A DNA stretch of 29,158 nt, taken from positions 1 to 29,158 of the forward strand of contig JBIQID010000024.1 in the NCBI GenBank assembly GCA_044508215.1, read 5' to 3'. A model generated the notes under the pieces. It was not told the DNA's origin, did no database searches, and saw nothing but the letters and a program-made list of their open reading frames with translations. Within the stretch, counting starts at the first letter, position 1; each line of letters opens with the position of its first letter. This document shows positions 6,741 through 14,455 of the stretch, piece by piece. This DNA comes from JAEZFI01 sp044508215 (GTDB taxonomy: Bacteria > Actinomycetota > Acidimicrobiia > Acidimicrobiales > Microtrichaceae). The translations under genes were made by a program, and so were the position numbers.

Positions 6741-9700
6741 GTGGCTCGGTCCTTCGTGCACCTGCACCAGCACACCGAGTACTCGATGCTCGACGGCGCG
6801 GCGCGGATCGGCGAGGTGGCCGCTGCTGCGGCATCGGACGGCCAGCCGGCGATGGGGATCACCGACCACGGCAACATGTACGGGGTCCTCGACTTCTACC
6901 GGGCGTGCCGCGACGTGGGCGTGAAGCCGATCGTGGGGTGCGAGCTCTACATGGCGTACGAGGACCGGCGAGAGCGGCTGCAGCTCCGCGGGTCCCGCAT
7001 GGACGACTCGGGCGGCGAGGCGGAGGGCGGCAAGAAGCCGTACTACCACCTCACCACGCTCGTGGAGAACCAGGTCGGCTACCGCAACCTCATCCAGCTG
7101 TCGTCGCGGGCCTTCATGGAGGGCTACTACCGCAAGCCCAAGGTCGACTGGGACCTCCTGGCCCAGCACAGCGAGGGGCTCATCGTCACGACCGGCTGCC
7201 TGGGCGGCCACGTGCTCCAGGCGATGATGAACCAGGGCTTCGACGCCGCCTGCGAGAAGGCCGGCCGGCTGCTCGAGATCTTCGGGCGCGACCACCTGTT
7301 CGTCGAGATCCAGGACCACGGGATCCCCGAACAGCGGCGGACCAACCCGATGCTGCTCGACCTGGCGAAGAAGCTGAAGCTGCCGCTGCTCGCAACCAAC
7401 GACAGCCACTACGTCCACCGCCACGACGCGGTCGCCCACGACGCCCTCCTGTGCGTGCAGACGGGGTCGCTGCGCAGCGACCCGAACCGCTTCAAGTTCC
7501 ACGGCGACGAGCACTACCTGAAGACCGCAGCCGAGATGCGGTCGCTGTTCTCCGAGGTCGAGTCCGCCTGCGACAACACGTTGTGGGTCGCCGAGAGGTG
7601 CAACCTCGAGATCGAGTTCGGGAAGCCGAAGCTACCCGACTTCCCGCTGCCGGAAGGGTTCGAGGACGACGCTGCCTACCTGCACCACCTCACCTTCGAG
7701 GGTGCGCGCGCCCGCTGGGGCGGCGACCTGCCGGACCACGTGACGGACCGCCTGCTCTACGAGCTGCGCGTGATCGCCGACATGGGCTTCAGCTCGTACT
7801 TCCTGATCGTGTGGGACCTGATCCGCCATGCGCGCGACTCGGGCATCAGGGTGGGTCCCGGCCGCGGCTCCGCCGCCGGCTGCGCGGTGGCGTACTGCCT
7901 ACGGATCACCGACCTCGACCCGATCCGCTACGACCTGCTGTTCGAGCGGTTCCTGAACCCCAGCCGCATCTCGATGCCCGACATCGACATGGACTTCGAC
8001 TCCCGCTACCGGGACGAGATGATCCGCTACGCAGCCGAGATGTACGGCCGCGACCGGGTGGCGCAGATCGTCACGTTCTCGACCATCAAGGCCCGGGCTG
8101 CTGTTCGAGACGCAGCCCGTGTGCTGGGCCTGCCCTACGTGGTCGGCGACAAGGTCGCGAAGGCCATGCCGCCCCTGATCATGGGGCGCGACACCCCGCT
8201 GCGCGCCTGCCTCGAGCCCGTCCCCAAGTACGAGGACGGCTACAAGATGGCGAAGGACCTGCGGGACATGTACGAGACCGACCCGCAGGCGAAGGAGGTC
8301 ATCGACGTCGCGAAGGGCCTCGAGGGCCTGCGTCGGCAGGACGGCATCCACGCCGCAGCCGTGGTGATCACGAAGGACCCGCTCACCGACTACCTGCCGA
8401 TCCAGCGCAAGCCCGAGTCCGGCCAGGAGCCGGAGGAGGCGCCGGTCGTCACCCAGTACGAGATGCACGGGGTCGAGGACCTCGGGCTCCTGAAGATGGA
8501 CTTCCTGGGCCTGCGGAACCTCGACGTGATCAGCGACACGCTCGACCTGATCCGCGAGCACCACGGGGTCGAGGTCGACATCGACGAGGTCGCGCTCGAC
8601 GACGAGCCCACCTACGAGCTCCTCCGCCGGGGTGAGACCATCGGCGTGTTCCAGCTGGAGTCGCCCAACATGCGGGCGCTCATCCGCTCGCTCGCCCCCA
8701 CCACCTTCGAGGACGTGGCCGCCCTCGTCGCGCTGTACCGCCCTGGTCCCATGGGCGTGAACATGCACAACGACTACGCGGACATCAAGAACGGCCGCAA
8801 GGAGGTCACGTACTTCCACCCCGCCGCGGAGGAGATCCTCGCCGACACCTACGGCCTGATGATCTACCAGGAGTCGGTGATGCGGGTCGCGCAGCGGTTC
8901 GCCGGCTACTCGCTGGCGGACGCCGACAACCTCAGGAAGGCCTGCGGCAAAAAAGTCCGGGAGCTGATGGCCAAGGAGCGCGACAAGTTCGTGCAGGGGG
9001 TCGAGGACACCGGCTTCGGGAAGGATCTCGGCGACCACCTCTTCGGGATCATCGAGAAGTTCGCCGACTACGCCTTCAACAAGTCGCACAGCTACGGCTA
9101 CGGCTTCATCGCCTACCAGACCGCCTACCTGAAGGCGAACTTCCCCACCGAGTACCTCTCCGCGCTCCTGACGAGCGTGAAGGACAAGCTCGAGAAGGCG
9201 GCGGTGTACCTCGCCGAGTGCCGCACGATGGGCATCGAGGTGACGGTCCCCGACATCAACCGCTCGATGTCGGACTTCTCGCCCGACCCCGACGGCACGG
9301 GCTCGATCGTCTTCGGCCTCTCCGCCGTGCGCAACGTGGGGGAGGGGCTGGTCGAGCACATCGTCGCCGAGCGCAAGGAGAACGGTCCCTACAAGGACTT
9401 CTACGACTTCTGCGAGCGGGTCCACATGACGGTGCTCAACAAGCGCACGGTGGAGTCGCTGATCAAGGCCGGTGCGTTCGACTCGTTCGGCCACCCCCGC
9501 CGCGGCCTGCTCGCCGTGTTCGAGCAGATCGTCGACACCACGGTGGCTCGGCGGCGGGAGCGGGAGATGGGCGTCATGTCGCTCTTCGGCGACCTGGGCG
9601 GCGACAGCCCAGCGTTCGACGAGCGCTCACCGATCCCGGAGATCGAGTTCGAGAAGAAGGAGCGCCTGGCGTTCGAGAAGGAGATGCTCGGCCTCTACGT

Positions 9701-10265
9701 CTCGGACCACCCGCTGCTCGGCGCCGAGGCCGCGCTGGCCCGCAAGGTCGACTGCGCGCTGTCGGACCTCGAGACCCAGGAGGACGGCGCGCAGCGCTCG
9801 CTCGGCGGGGTGGTCACGAACTTCGTCACCAAGTGGACGAAGAAGGGGGACCTCATGGCCGTCTTCACGTTGGAGGACCTGGCCTCGTCGGTCGAGGTGA
9901 TGGTCTTCCCGAAGACGATGGCCGACTGCGGCCACAAGCTGGCCGACGACGTCGTGGTGATCGCGCACGGCCGGGTCGACAAGCGCGACGACACCCCGAA
10001 GTTCATCCTCAGGGACGTGGAGGTGTTCGAACCGATGGCCGACGGCACCCCACCCGTGCGGATCCAGGTGCACCCGAACCTCCTGTCCGACGACACGGTG
10101 CGTGAGCTGAAGCAGCTGCTCGGCGAGTTCCCCGGCGAGTCCGAGGTGTTCATCCACCTCGGCGAGACCCAGGTGGTGCGCCTGCCCGACGAGTTCACCG
10201 TGAACCCGAACAGCGGGTTGATGGGGGAGCTGCGCGTGCTCCTCGGGCCCGAAGCAGTCCTCTGA
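6741..10265 (+). CDS. dnaE: DNA polymerase III alpha subunit, DnaE1 type
   Basis: This is the replicative polymerase of the C family. The 1174-aa product begins with a PHP domain (HLHQHTEYSMLDGA near residue 6, GITDHGNMYGVLDFY, LLATNDSHYV). The palm motifs are GPGRGSAAGCAVAYCL and PDIDMDFD, with catalytic Asp414 and Asp416. Next come fingers and helix-hairpin-helix regions (NKSHSYGYGFIAYQTAYLKANFP) and an OB fold near residues 1010-1060 (LGGVVTNFVTKWTKKGD, MVFPKTM). Length fits DnaE1. GTG 6741 was chosen because the PHP domain starts 5 codons later and GAGAGGAG lies upstream at about 6726-6733; the in-frame upstream extension is not protein-like. The beta-clamp-binding region was not identified. 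Confidence 0.97.
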   Translation: MARSFVHLHQHTEYSMLDGAARIGEVAAAAASDGQPAMGITDHGNMYGVLDFYRACRDVGVKPIVGCELYMAYEDRRERLQLRGSRMDDSGGEAEGGKKPYYHLTTLVENQVGYRNLIQLSSRAFMEGYYRKPKVDWDLLAQHSEGLIVTTGCLGGHVLQAMMNQGFDAACEKAGRLLEIFGRDHLFVEIQDHGIPEQRRTNPMLLDLAKKLKLPLLATNDSHYVHRHDAVAHDALLCVQTGSLRSDPNRFKFHGDEHYLKTAAEMRSLFSEVESACDNTLWVAERCNLEIEFGKPKLPDFPLPEGFEDDAAYLHHLTFEGARARWGGDLPDHVTDRLLYELRVIADMGFSSYFLIVWDLIRHARDSGIRVGPGRGSAAGCAVAYCLRITDLDPIRYDLLFERFLNPSRISMPDIDMDFDSRYRDEMIRYAAEMYGRDRVAQIVTFSTIKARAAVRDAARVLGLPYVVGDKVAKAMPPLIMGRDTPLRACLEPVPKYEDGYKMAKDLRDMYETDPQAKEVIDVAKGLEGLRRQDGIHAAAVVITKDPLTDYLPIQRKPESGQEPEEAPVVTQYEMHGVEDLGLLKMDFLGLRNLDVISDTLDLIREHHGVEVDIDEVALDDEPTYELLRRGETIGVFQLESPNMRALIRSLAPTTFEDVAALVALYRPGPMGVNMHNDYADIKNGRKEVTYFHPAAEEILADTYGLMIYQESVMRVAQRFAGYSLADADNLRKACGKKVRELMAKERDKFVQGVEDTGFGKDLGDHLFGIIEKFADYAFNKSHSYGYGFIAYQTAYLKANFPTEYLSALLTSVKDKLEKAAVYLAECRTMGIEVTVPDINRSMSDFSPDPDGTGSIVFGLSAVRNVGEGLVEHIVAERKENGPYKDFYDFCERVHMTVLNKRTVESLIKAGAFDSFGHPRRGLLAVFEQIVDTTVARRREREMGVMSLFGDLGGDSPAFDERSPIPEIEFEKKERLAFEKEMLGLYVSDHPLLGAEAALARKVDCALSDLETQEDGAQRSLGGVVTNFVTKWTKKGDLMAVFTLEDLASSVEVMVFPKTMADCGHKLADDVVVIAHGRVDKRDDTPKFILRDVEVFEPMADGTPPVRIQVHPNLLSDDTVRELKQLLGEFPGESEVFIHLGETQVVRLPDEFTVNPNSGLMGELRVLLGPEAVL

Positions 10266-10352
10266 GAGCCCCTCAGGCACGGTTTGCTTCCGGTCGGTCT
10301 GGACGACTGAACTAGTGGGGCCACCTCTCTACCCAGGACCGTGGGGGCCTCA

Positions 10353-11021
10353 ATGCCGTTGGACGTCACGACCAAGGACTGCACGCAGCTCAGCGACACC
10401 GAACTGGCCGAGATGGCCGACCTGTGCGCAGAGGCGGAGACGGGTCACGACATCGGAACCCTGTCGAAGCAGGCCGAGGCCTGGGTGCTCGTCACGCTGG
10501 CACGCGACGGCAACAACCTGCGCGGATTCTCCTTCTCCACCCTCGAGCGGATCGGCGGCACGCCCTCGGTGATCATCGGCATGGGCTTCGTGAAGCGCCA
10601 CTCCCGGCGTGACGGAGCGCTGAAGGCGATCATGGCCGACAACTACCGGCGAGCCCTCATGGCCTTCCCCGACGAGGACGTCCTCGTGGGCACCCGCATG
10701 AGCCGCCCGGACGCCTTCGAGGCGTACAAGGTGCTCGTCGACATCAACCCCCGTCCCGGCCACAAGGCGTCGGGCGAGGAGCGTGCGTGGGGCCGCCGCC
10801 TCGCGAAGCGGTTCGGCGTCGACGCCTCCTACGACGACCAGTCGTTCATCGTCAAGGGCGACGGCGCGCCGCCGCTCGTCCTCGACCACGAGTCGCTGAA
10901 GCCCGAGAAGATCGACCCCGACGTCGACAAGCTGTTCAAGCCGCTGAAGCAGAAGAACGGCGACGCGCTCATCACCTTCGGCTGGATCATGGCCGAAGAG
11001 CTGCTGAAGTACGACAGCTGA
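10353..11021 (+). CDS. Uncharacterised 222-aa protein, possibly acetyltransferase-like
   Basis: I do not recognise this protein with confidence. The N-terminal two-thirds has a layout reminiscent of a GNAT fold. A first helix (LSDTELAEMADLCAEA) precedes strand-like segments AWVLVTLA, LRGFSFSTLERI and SVIIGMGFVKR, then the basic turn RHSRRDGALKAI, then VLVGTRMSRPDAFEAYKVL. The C-terminal 80 residues are Lys/Asp-rich with no recognisable motif. There is no signal peptide or membrane segment. ATG 10353 was chosen because GGGGG at 10343-10347 is a suitable ribosome-binding site; GTG 10341 is the alternative. The gene lies 11 nt before the nitroreductase-like gene, so they are probably co-transcribed. 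Function should be treated as unknown. Confidence 0.7.
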   Translation: MPLDVTTKDCTQLSDTELAEMADLCAEAETGHDIGTLSKQAEAWVLVTLARDGNNLRGFSFSTLERIGGTPSVIIGMGFVKRHSRRDGALKAIMADNYRRALMAFPDEDVLVGTRMSRPDAFEAYKVLVDINPRPGHKASGEERAWGRRLAKRFGVDASYDDQSFIVKGDGAPPLVLDHESLKPEKIDPDVDKLFKPLKQKNGDALITFGWIMAEELLKYDS

Positions 11022-11032
11022 GCCACCACGGC

Positions 11033-11644
11033 GTGGACGCCCTCGCGGCGTTGAGGTCACGGCGCTCCTGCCGTGACTTCCTGCCGGATCCCCTCGATCC
11101 GGCTGACCTCCGGCTGGTGCTCGACGCGGCTCGTCGCGGCCCCACGGCCGGCAACTCCTGGGGTCTCGACCTCTTGGTCCTCGAGGGGCCCGATGAGGTC
11201 GGCGGCTACTGGGACACCACCCTGCCCGTCGAACGCCGGACAGCGTTCCCCTGGCCGGGACTCCTCCGAGCGCCGGTGCTGGTGATCCCCGTGGTCGACC
11301 CGGCGGCCTACGTCGAGCGCTACGCGCAGCCGGACAAGGCGCCGAGCGGTCTGGGTGAAGGCACGGACGCGTGGGCGGTCCCGTACTGGTGGGTGGACGC
11401 CGGTGCGGCAGTGATGGCGATGCTGGTCGCCGCCGAATCACTGGGCCTGGGGGCACTGTTGTTCGGCCAGTTCGGGCACACCGGCGCGGTGGCCGAGCGG
11501 TTCGGGATCCCTTCTGATCGCCTCGCTGTGGGGACGGTCGCTCTCGGCCGACCGGCGGGTGACCCGGACAGGTCCCGGTCCGCGTCGGTCGAGCAGCGAC
11601 GCCGACCCCCGCTCGACCGCATCGTGCACCGTGGCGGGTGGTGA
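11033..11644 (+). CDS. Nitroreductase family protein (FMN-dependent)
   Basis: Nitroreductase-fold proteins use FMN and NAD(P)H to reduce nitro groups, quinones or related substrates, and some have biosynthetic roles. The 203-aa product opens with LAALRSRRSCRDFLPDPLDPADL and RRGPTAGNSWGLDLLVLEGP, matching the family pattern R.S.R.F...P and aPSagN for phosphate and FMN contacts. The late segment AAVMAMLVAAESLGLGALLFGQF is the conserved dimer helix. A C-terminal PSDRLAVGTVALGRPAGD completes the fold. GTG 11033 gives a start at the expected position, although no good ribosome-binding site is visible. The gene follows the unknown protein by 11 nt. Its substrate cannot be inferred. Confidence 0.8.
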   Translation: MDALAALRSRRSCRDFLPDPLDPADLRLVLDAARRGPTAGNSWGLDLLVLEGPDEVGGYWDTTLPVERRTAFPWPGLLRAPVLVIPVVDPAAYVERYAQPDKAPSGLGEGTDAWAVPYWWVDAGAAVMAMLVAAESLGLGALLFGQFGHTGAVAERFGIPSDRLAVGTVALGRPAGDPDRSRSASVEQRRRPPLDRIVHRGGW

Positions 11645-11648
11645 TCGG

Positions 11649-11663
11649 GCTCGGGTCCCGAGC
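11649..11663. terminator. Stem-loop between convergent nitroreductase and TauE genes
   Basis: GCTCGG (11649-11654), loop GTC, CCGAGC (11658-11663) form a perfect 6-bp GC stem in the 25-nt space between two convergent stop codons. There is no clear T-run on either strand. The position suggests a bidirectional termination or RNA-end structure. Confidence 0.35.
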
Positions 11664-11669
11664 GGGTTG

Positions 11670-12536
11670 CTAGCCGGCGAGGGCGACCGCTGACGCGACG
11701 CCGTTCGCGATCGCCACGGCGACGAGCAGCGCGGCGAAGCCCTGGAGCGATCGAGTCGCCGGCAGGCGTGACGACAGCTGCGATCCAGCGAACGAGGCGG
11801 CGAGCATCGCCAGGGTGAACGGCACCGCCACCGCCCAGTCGATGGAGCCGAGATCCCTGAAGGCGAGCGCCACCAGCGCGTTGCCGGCCACGACCGCGAG
11901 GGACGTCCCGATCGCCGGGCCCATCGAGAAACCGAGCACCAGGGTCAGCACGGGAACGATCACGAACCCGCCTCCCACACCGAAGAGGCCGGTCAGGAAG
12001 CCGACGGCCGCCCCGGCGAGCGCCACCTTCCAGAGCCCCTCCAGCGCCTGCTCCGCTGACGCGGGCTGCCGTCGCACCAGCACGGTGCCGCCCCTGACCG
12101 CTTCGGCGGCGACCTCGTCACCCGAGGGGTCGCCCGGCTCCGCATCGGTCGCGGTCGCAGCCTCCTCCCCGGCACGCGTGCACGACGGGCAGGCGGTCAG
12201 CATCCGCTGGGCGGCCACGAGCACGAGGATCGAGAACAGGAGGAGGAGCAGGTCCCCGTCGATCCGCCTGCTGACGAGCGAACCCGCCCAGGCGCCTGGC
12301 ACGCCCACGGCAACGAGCAGGAGCGCCACGGGCCACTGGACTCGTCCCGCCCGCCAGTGGCCGGCGCTCGCCACCACGGCGGAGGCGCCGACCGCCACGA
12401 GCGAGGTTGAGGTGGCTCCCGCGGCCGAGAGGCCCGCGAGGTGGGCGAGGACCGGCACGGCGAGCACGGAGCCGCCACCGCCGAGCGCTCCCAGCAGCGT
12501 CCCGATGACCAGACCGGCGAGGACCGCGACGGTCAT
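11670..12536 (-). CDS. TauE/SafE family sulfur-compound permease with cytosolic CPSC loop
   Basis: TauE/SafE proteins transport sulfite, sulfoacetate, thiosulfate or related anions. The 288-aa product has two membrane halves. Residues 1-110 include the glycine-rich GALGGGGSVLAVPVL motif. Residues about 168-288 repeat it as GLFGVGGGFVIVPVL, the expected internal duplication. Between them is a hydrophilic loop of about 55 residues with a Cys116-Pro-Ser-Cys119 motif followed by an acidic stretch. The ATG at 12536 overlaps the stop of the CstB-like gene as ATGA, so the two are translationally coupled. A tauE gene beside cstR and cstB also occurs in Staphylococcus aureus, which supports a role in exporting sulfur oxyanions made during persulfide detoxification. 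Confidence 0.88.
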   Translation of the reverse strand: MTVAVLAGLVIGTLLGALGGGGSVLAVPVLAHLAGLSAAGATSTSLVAVGASAVVASAGHWRAGRVQWPVALLLVAVGVPGAWAGSLVSRRIDGDLLLLLFSILVLVAAQRMLTACPSCTRAGEEAATATDAEPGDPSGDEVAAEAVRGGTVLVRRQPASAEQALEGLWKVALAGAAVGFLTGLFGVGGGFVIVPVLTLVLGFSMGPAIGTSLAVVAGNALVALAFRDLGSIDWAVAVPFTLAMLAASFAGSQLSSRLPATRSLQGFAALLVAVAIANGVASAVALAG

Positions 12537-13966
12537 GCGGTGCCGTGGACGCCGGCTCCGACGGGCTCGGCGAGGATCGCGGCAGCCCCACCGAGGACAT
12601 CCGACACGTCGGTGAACCCGGCGGATCGCAGGAGGCTGTTCGCGATCGCCGAACGGGCTCCGGCTGCGCAGAACAGCACCGTCGGTCGCCCGGGATCGAA
12701 CGAACCCAGCTCGTCGCGGAGCCGCGCCAGCGGGACGTTGCGGGCGCCCTCCACCGGCTGAGCCGACACCTCGGCGGGATTCCGGACGTCGACGAGCTGC
12801 AGCTGGTCGCCCAGCTCGGCCCGGCGGTTGCCAAGCTCCCCGGCGGTGAGGCGGGAGAGGCGGGCCGTACGCTCAGGGTGCCGCGCCAGCGTTCGCAGGG
12901 GCGCCTCCAGGTGCCCGACCACGTCGTCGAAGCCGATGCGACCCAGGCGGACCTTCGCCTCCAGCTCGGTGCCGACGTCGCTCACCAGCACGATCGGCGT
13001 GGCCGCCGGGACGATGCTGCCGACCTGCTCGGAGAACCGTCCACCGAGGCTGACGTTGAGCGAGCCGGCGAGGTGGCCTCCGGCGAAGTCCTCGGGCGCC
13101 CGGGTGTCGAGGAGTACGGCGCCGCCGGCCAGGGCCTGGTCGACCGCGGCGAGCGAGAGCGGGTGGGGCGGCTCGTGCTCGTCGAGGAGCGGGTGTGCCT
13201 GCCGGTTGAGCCGGGCGTCGTGGCCGAAGTAGCCGGGGGCCGCCGGCTGGCCCTCCGTGACCAGCCGAACGAAGTCATCCTCCGACATGGGGCGCAGCGC
13301 GTAGTTCGTCGCCCGCTGCGTGCCGATGGTGGAGACGGTCTCGCTGGAGAGCGCCTTGCCGCAGGCGGAGCCGGCGCCGTGCGCTGGCAGCACGAGCGTG
13401 TGGTCGGGCAGCTCCATCAACCGCTGCAGCGAGCCACGCAGCTGCCGCGCCATGACCTCGGGCGACACGTCGGCTGCGGCGAGCAGGTCGGGCCGGCCGA
13501 CGTCGCCGATGAACAGCGTGTCGCCCGTGAGCACCGCAACGGGTTCCTCGCCGGCGGCGGGGCGGACGACGAGGGAGATCGACTCGGGCGTGTGGCCAGG
13601 CGTGGCGAGGACCTCCACCTGGACCCCGCCGAGGTCGATGACCTCGCCGTCGCCGAGGGCCCGGGATGTGAACTCGGTGGTGCCTGCTGCACCGATCGCG
13701 ATCGCGGCGCCGGTGGCGGCCGCCAGCTCGAGGTGGCCGGAGAGGAAGTCGGCGTGGAAGTGCGTCTCCACGACCAGCTCGATCTGCAAACCCTCCGCCT
13801 GCGCGGCTTCGAGCAGTTCGTCGGTGTCGCGGCGGGGGTCGACGGCGATCGCGCGCCCGGTGGTGCGGTCGCCCACCAGGTAGGAGGCCTGCGAGAGGCA
13901 GCCCAGGTAGAGCTGGCGGATCGCCACGTGGTGGGGAAGCGACGAGAGGGTGGAGAGCGGGTCCAT
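12533..13966 (-). CDS. CstB-like persulfide dioxygenase fused to two rhodanese domains
   Basis: The 477-aa product has an N-terminal metallo-beta-lactamase fold related to ETHE1 persulfide dioxygenases, with THFHADFLSGH (His69, His71, Asp73), TPGHTPES and TGDTLFIGDVGRPDL. A first rhodanese-like domain (about 275-345, with LLDTRAPEDFAGGHL) lacks a catalytic Cys in its loop (VLVSDVGTE). A second rhodanese domain (about 372-470, with VDVRNPAEV) has Cys433 in FCAAGARSA. This dioxygenase, pseudo-rhodanese, rhodanese order is that of S. aureus CstB, which oxidises low-molecular-weight persulfides and releases thiosulfate. GGAGG at 13973-13977 lies 6 nt before ATG 13966. Expression is probably controlled by the divergent CstR-like repressor. 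The enzymatic assignment rests on architecture. Confidence 0.88.
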   Translation of the reverse strand: MDPLSTLSSLPHHVAIRQLYLGCLSQASYLVGDRTTGRAIAVDPRRDTDELLEAAQAEGLQIELVVETHFHADFLSGHLELAAATGAAIAIGAAGTTEFTSRALGDGEVIDLGGVQVEVLATPGHTPESISLVVRPAAGEEPVAVLTGDTLFIGDVGRPDLLAAADVSPEVMARQLRGSLQRLMELPDHTLVLPAHGAGSACGKALSSETVSTIGTQRATNYALRPMSEDDFVRLVTEGQPAAPGYFGHDARLNRQAHPLLDEHEPPHPLSLAAVDQALAGGAVLLDTRAPEDFAGGHLAGSLNVSLGGRFSEQVGSIVPAATPIVLVSDVGTELEAKVRLGRIGFDDVVGHLEAPLRTLARHPERTARLSRLTAGELGNRRAELGDQLQLVDVRNPAEVSAQPVEGARNVPLARLRDELGSFDPGRPTVLFCAAGARSAIANSLLRSAGFTDVSDVLGGAAAILAEPVGAGVHGTA

Positions 13967-13998
13967 TTCTGACCTCCGGGATCGGACGCTGGATCATC

Positions 13999-14014
13999 AT
14001 ACCCCTGGGGGTAT
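13999..14014. promoter_or_regulatory. CsoR/CstR-type palindromic operator
   Basis: ATACCCC-TG-GGGGTAT has perfect 7-nt arms and matches the known CsoR/CstR operator style (a G-tract palindrome flanked by ATA/TAT). It occupies the spacer of the minus-strand promoter and ends at the first base of the plus-strand -10 element. One bound repressor tetramer would block both directions. Confidence 0.75.
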
Positions 14015-14019
14015 ATGCT
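14014..14019 (+). promoter_or_regulatory. -10 element of the cstR-like gene, leaderless
   Basis: TATGCT at 14014-14019 ends 7 nt before ATG 14027. There is no usable ribosome-binding site for that ATG, consistent with a leaderless message. This geometry favours 14027 over the in-frame ATG 14015, which would lie inside the promoter. Confidence 0.5.
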
Positions 14020-14026
14020 GCCAAGC

Positions 14027-14296
14027 ATGAGGTTCCCGGAGGACGTGTCGGACGAGGTGACGAAGCGACTGCGGCGTGCCGAGGGCCAGGTCCGGGGCGT
14101 GCAGCGCATGCTCGAGGAGGGCGAGGACTGCCGCGCCGTGATCATGCAGCTGAGCGCCGCCCAGGCGGCCCTCCACCGCGCGGCGCTCCGGCTGATGGCG
14201 GCGGGCATGCACGAGTGCGTCGCCAACCCCGAGCGTGCCGCAGCCGAGGGGATGACGGCGGAGCAGATGGAGGAGCTCTTCCTCTCGCTCCGCTGA
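14027..14296 (+). CDS. CstR-like persulfide-sensing repressor (CsoR/FrmR family)
   Basis: CsoR-family proteins are small all-helical DNA-binding repressors. The 89-aa product has the family core KRLRRAEGQVRGVQRMLEEG, then DCRAVIMQLSAAQAAL and MHECVANPE. In copper-sensing CsoR the ligands are Cys, His and Cys, with the His four residues before the second Cys. Here both cysteines are present (EGEDC and HEC), but a Gly occupies the copper-ligand His position, as in S. aureus CstR where Asn does. This two-Cys pattern fits a persulfide sensor that forms di- or trisulfide links. Divergent placement from a CstB-like gene and the shared operator agree. The start at 14027 is preferred over 14015 because of the -10 position. 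Confidence 0.87.
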   Translation: MRFPEDVSDEVTKRLRRAEGQVRGVQRMLEEGEDCRAVIMQLSAAQAALHRAALRLMAAGMHECVANPERAAAEGMTAEQMEELFLSLR

Positions 14297-14304
14297 GCGA
14301 GCTG

Positions 14305-14386
14305 TCAGCGCTCCACCCGGGCCTTGATCCCGAGCAGCACCTTCTGGGGTCATCACGAGGGTCACCGGATCCATCAGCTCTGCCAT
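14305..14386 (-). pseudogene. Possible very short gene with a one-base frameshift
   Basis: ATG 14386 is preceded by a perfect AGGAGG (14397-14392) at 5-nt spacing, 70 nt downstream of the PEP synthase stop. Its frame reads MAELMDPVTLVMTPE and then runs antisense through the cstR-like gene. Removing one base near 14340 joins MTPE to VLLGIKARVER followed by TGA at 14307-14305, which would fill the space before the convergent cstR-like stop. That fit suggests a 26-aa peptide with a real or sequencing frameshift. I recognise no family. Confidence 0.25.
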
Positions 14387-14455
14387 CCGGACCTCCTCGC
14401 AGCTACATCCGAGGTGACGGCCCGAACGAGCGGGTGGCCCGCGCCCGCGCCCTCG

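Larger units (their letters stand above)
13996..14024 (-). promoter_or_regulatory. Strong sigma-A-type promoter for the CstB-like/TauE operon
   Basis: On the minus strand TTGGCA (14024-14019), a 17-nt spacer and TATGAT (14001-13996) make a near-consensus promoter. The spacer is filled by the palindromic operator. A Shine-Dalgarno sequence and ATG follow at a suitable distance. Confidence 0.7.

Noticed and set aside
7899..9494. Long open frame (531 codons) on the minus strand inside dnaE
   Set aside because: High-GC coding DNA leaves the antisense frame open; the translation is rich in Val, Leu, Gly and Asp with no domain, and dnaE is unambiguous.
14027..14296. Copper-sensing CsoR
   Set aside because: The His ligand position is Gly and the gene neighbours are persulfide-related, with no copper exporter or chaperone.
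13997..14386. 129-codon minus-strand open frame starting at ATG 14386
   Set aside because: Beyond the first 15 codons it is antisense to the well-supported cstR-like gene; a short frameshifted peptide is the better reading.
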